Shown one piece after another: positions 63,276 to 64,000 of a stretch of 64,000 nt of DNA (positions are counted from its first letter, which is position 1; each line of letters starts with the position of its first letter). The stretch lies in assembly GCF_000738735.6 (NCBI RefSeq), contig NC_046332.1, forward strand, positions 39,972,075 through 40,036,074, in the 5' to 3' direction. Under the pieces are notes generated by a model that saw only the letters and a program-made list of their open reading frames with translations, made no database searches and had not been told where the DNA came from. The stretch is from Corvus cornix cornix. Its lineage: Eukaryota > Chordata > Aves > Passeriformes > Corvidae. A program made the position numbers and the translations under genes.

Positions 63276-63432
63276 CTTAGTAATTTAAAACATTGCTTGA
63301 CCTTTGAGTGAAGACCTTGTTCTAAGGAGAGTTTGCAAAATTTTGAAATCTGAATACACAGGGCGATAGTGACAATTCTGAAATTTACCTATGGGCTGTG
63401 TAAATGTTCAAAGGTCCCAAAACAGAAATCTC
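63276..63432 (-). repeat. Inverted repeat, right arm (157 bp)
   Basis: This is the reverse-complement partner of 61446-61602, 1673 bases downstream of it. The match ends sharply on the spacer side (CTTAGTAATTT in this arm) and fades on the outer side near 63432-63459. No target-site duplication is evident at the outer edges, so a transposon with terminal inverted repeats is not demonstrated. Confidence 0.95.
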
Positions 63433-64000
63433 TCTGCGTAGCAGACAACAGAAATTCTAAATTACCCACATGTAAGAAGCACGCACTAGAAACATAGGCT
63501 TTTCTTGCTAAAATTAGGAGAACAAAGTGTCAGAATTATGCCCTAGGTGACCCACGTGTACACTGTGGTGGAGGTTCTATTGTCACAGATCTGTGGACTC
63601 CAGTCTGAAAACAAATAAAATAGAGTTACATGAAGTTGACTTTCCTGAGTAATTAGGTCCACAAATTCAACCTGCTTTGGAGATAGATTGGCACTAAGCT
63701 AAGAAAGATTTTAGCATGTTATTGTACAGTTGAATTTCCCCTATGCTTCATTAGAAGTTACTGTAACTTTCTCTCCTCAAGCTATTTTGCATCAAAACTG
63801 GGTAGAAATATTTTGGCTTCAGAAGTCATGTGCCTGGAAATGTGTTCCAAAATATGCCCTCCCTACTTGTGACTGACAGGTCTTGTCTGACTGTGCTACA
63901 CTGGCTGAAACCTCCCAGTCCTCTCTGGACTTTACTATTTCAGAGTAAGAGAAATTTCAGGTAAACAGAGAATTTTCTCTATGATGATTGACATTCATTG

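Larger units (their letters stand above)
61119..64000. other. Non-coding stretch with an inverted repeat
   Basis: No gene is supported. Its main feature is the 157-bp inverted repeat pair listed separately. The three overlapping frames at 61273-61515 lie across the left arm and reflect its sequence, not a gene. The spacer 61603-63275 is AT-rich and contains nothing I recognise. Confidence 0.55.

Overview
The window looks like non-coding DNA from a bird genome. The evidence is a set of CR1 retrotransposon copies (non-LTR, LINE class) ending in the short ATTCTATG-type tail repeat typical of birds. They are scattered through AT-rich sequence with few CpGs. I found no gene that I can support, no tRNA or rRNA, no CRISPR array and no bacterial or viral gene organisation. 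The longest open frames are chance frames or CR1 read backwards. The window is best read as part of a gene desert or a very long intron; the sequence alone does not decide which.

Layout: 1-8311 is unique AT-rich DNA with short simple repeats. 8312-8950 holds two CR1 fragments placed 5' end to 5' end. CR1 fragments follow at 11562-11813 (-), 15702-15802 (-), 17512-18360 (-, the longest, with a broken reverse transcriptase end), 21274-21604 (+), 33051-33770 (+) meeting 33775-33973 (-) tail to tail, 39232-39825 (-), 40226-40290 (+ tail only), 46806-47246 (-), 56165-56420 (-) and 61044-61118 (-). Nine copies lie on the minus strand and four on the plus strand. All are 5' truncated or otherwise broken, and none could move by itself. 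Between them lie long stretches with only microsatellites, A-rich tracts and small hairpins.

Two structures are not explained by CR1. The first is a 157-bp inverted repeat (61446-61602 against 63276-63432). It has no gaps, only eight differences (all transitions) and a 1.67-kb spacer, and its RNA could fold into a long duplex. The second is a tight cluster of palindromes and hairpins at 15471-15582. A small CpG-rich patch at 27202-27296 has splice-site-like edges around one open frame. Four stretches have the look of conserved regulatory DNA, but this cannot be shown without alignment.

No genes work together here as a system. Any function would be regulatory or structural, or a product of RNA transcribed through the window.
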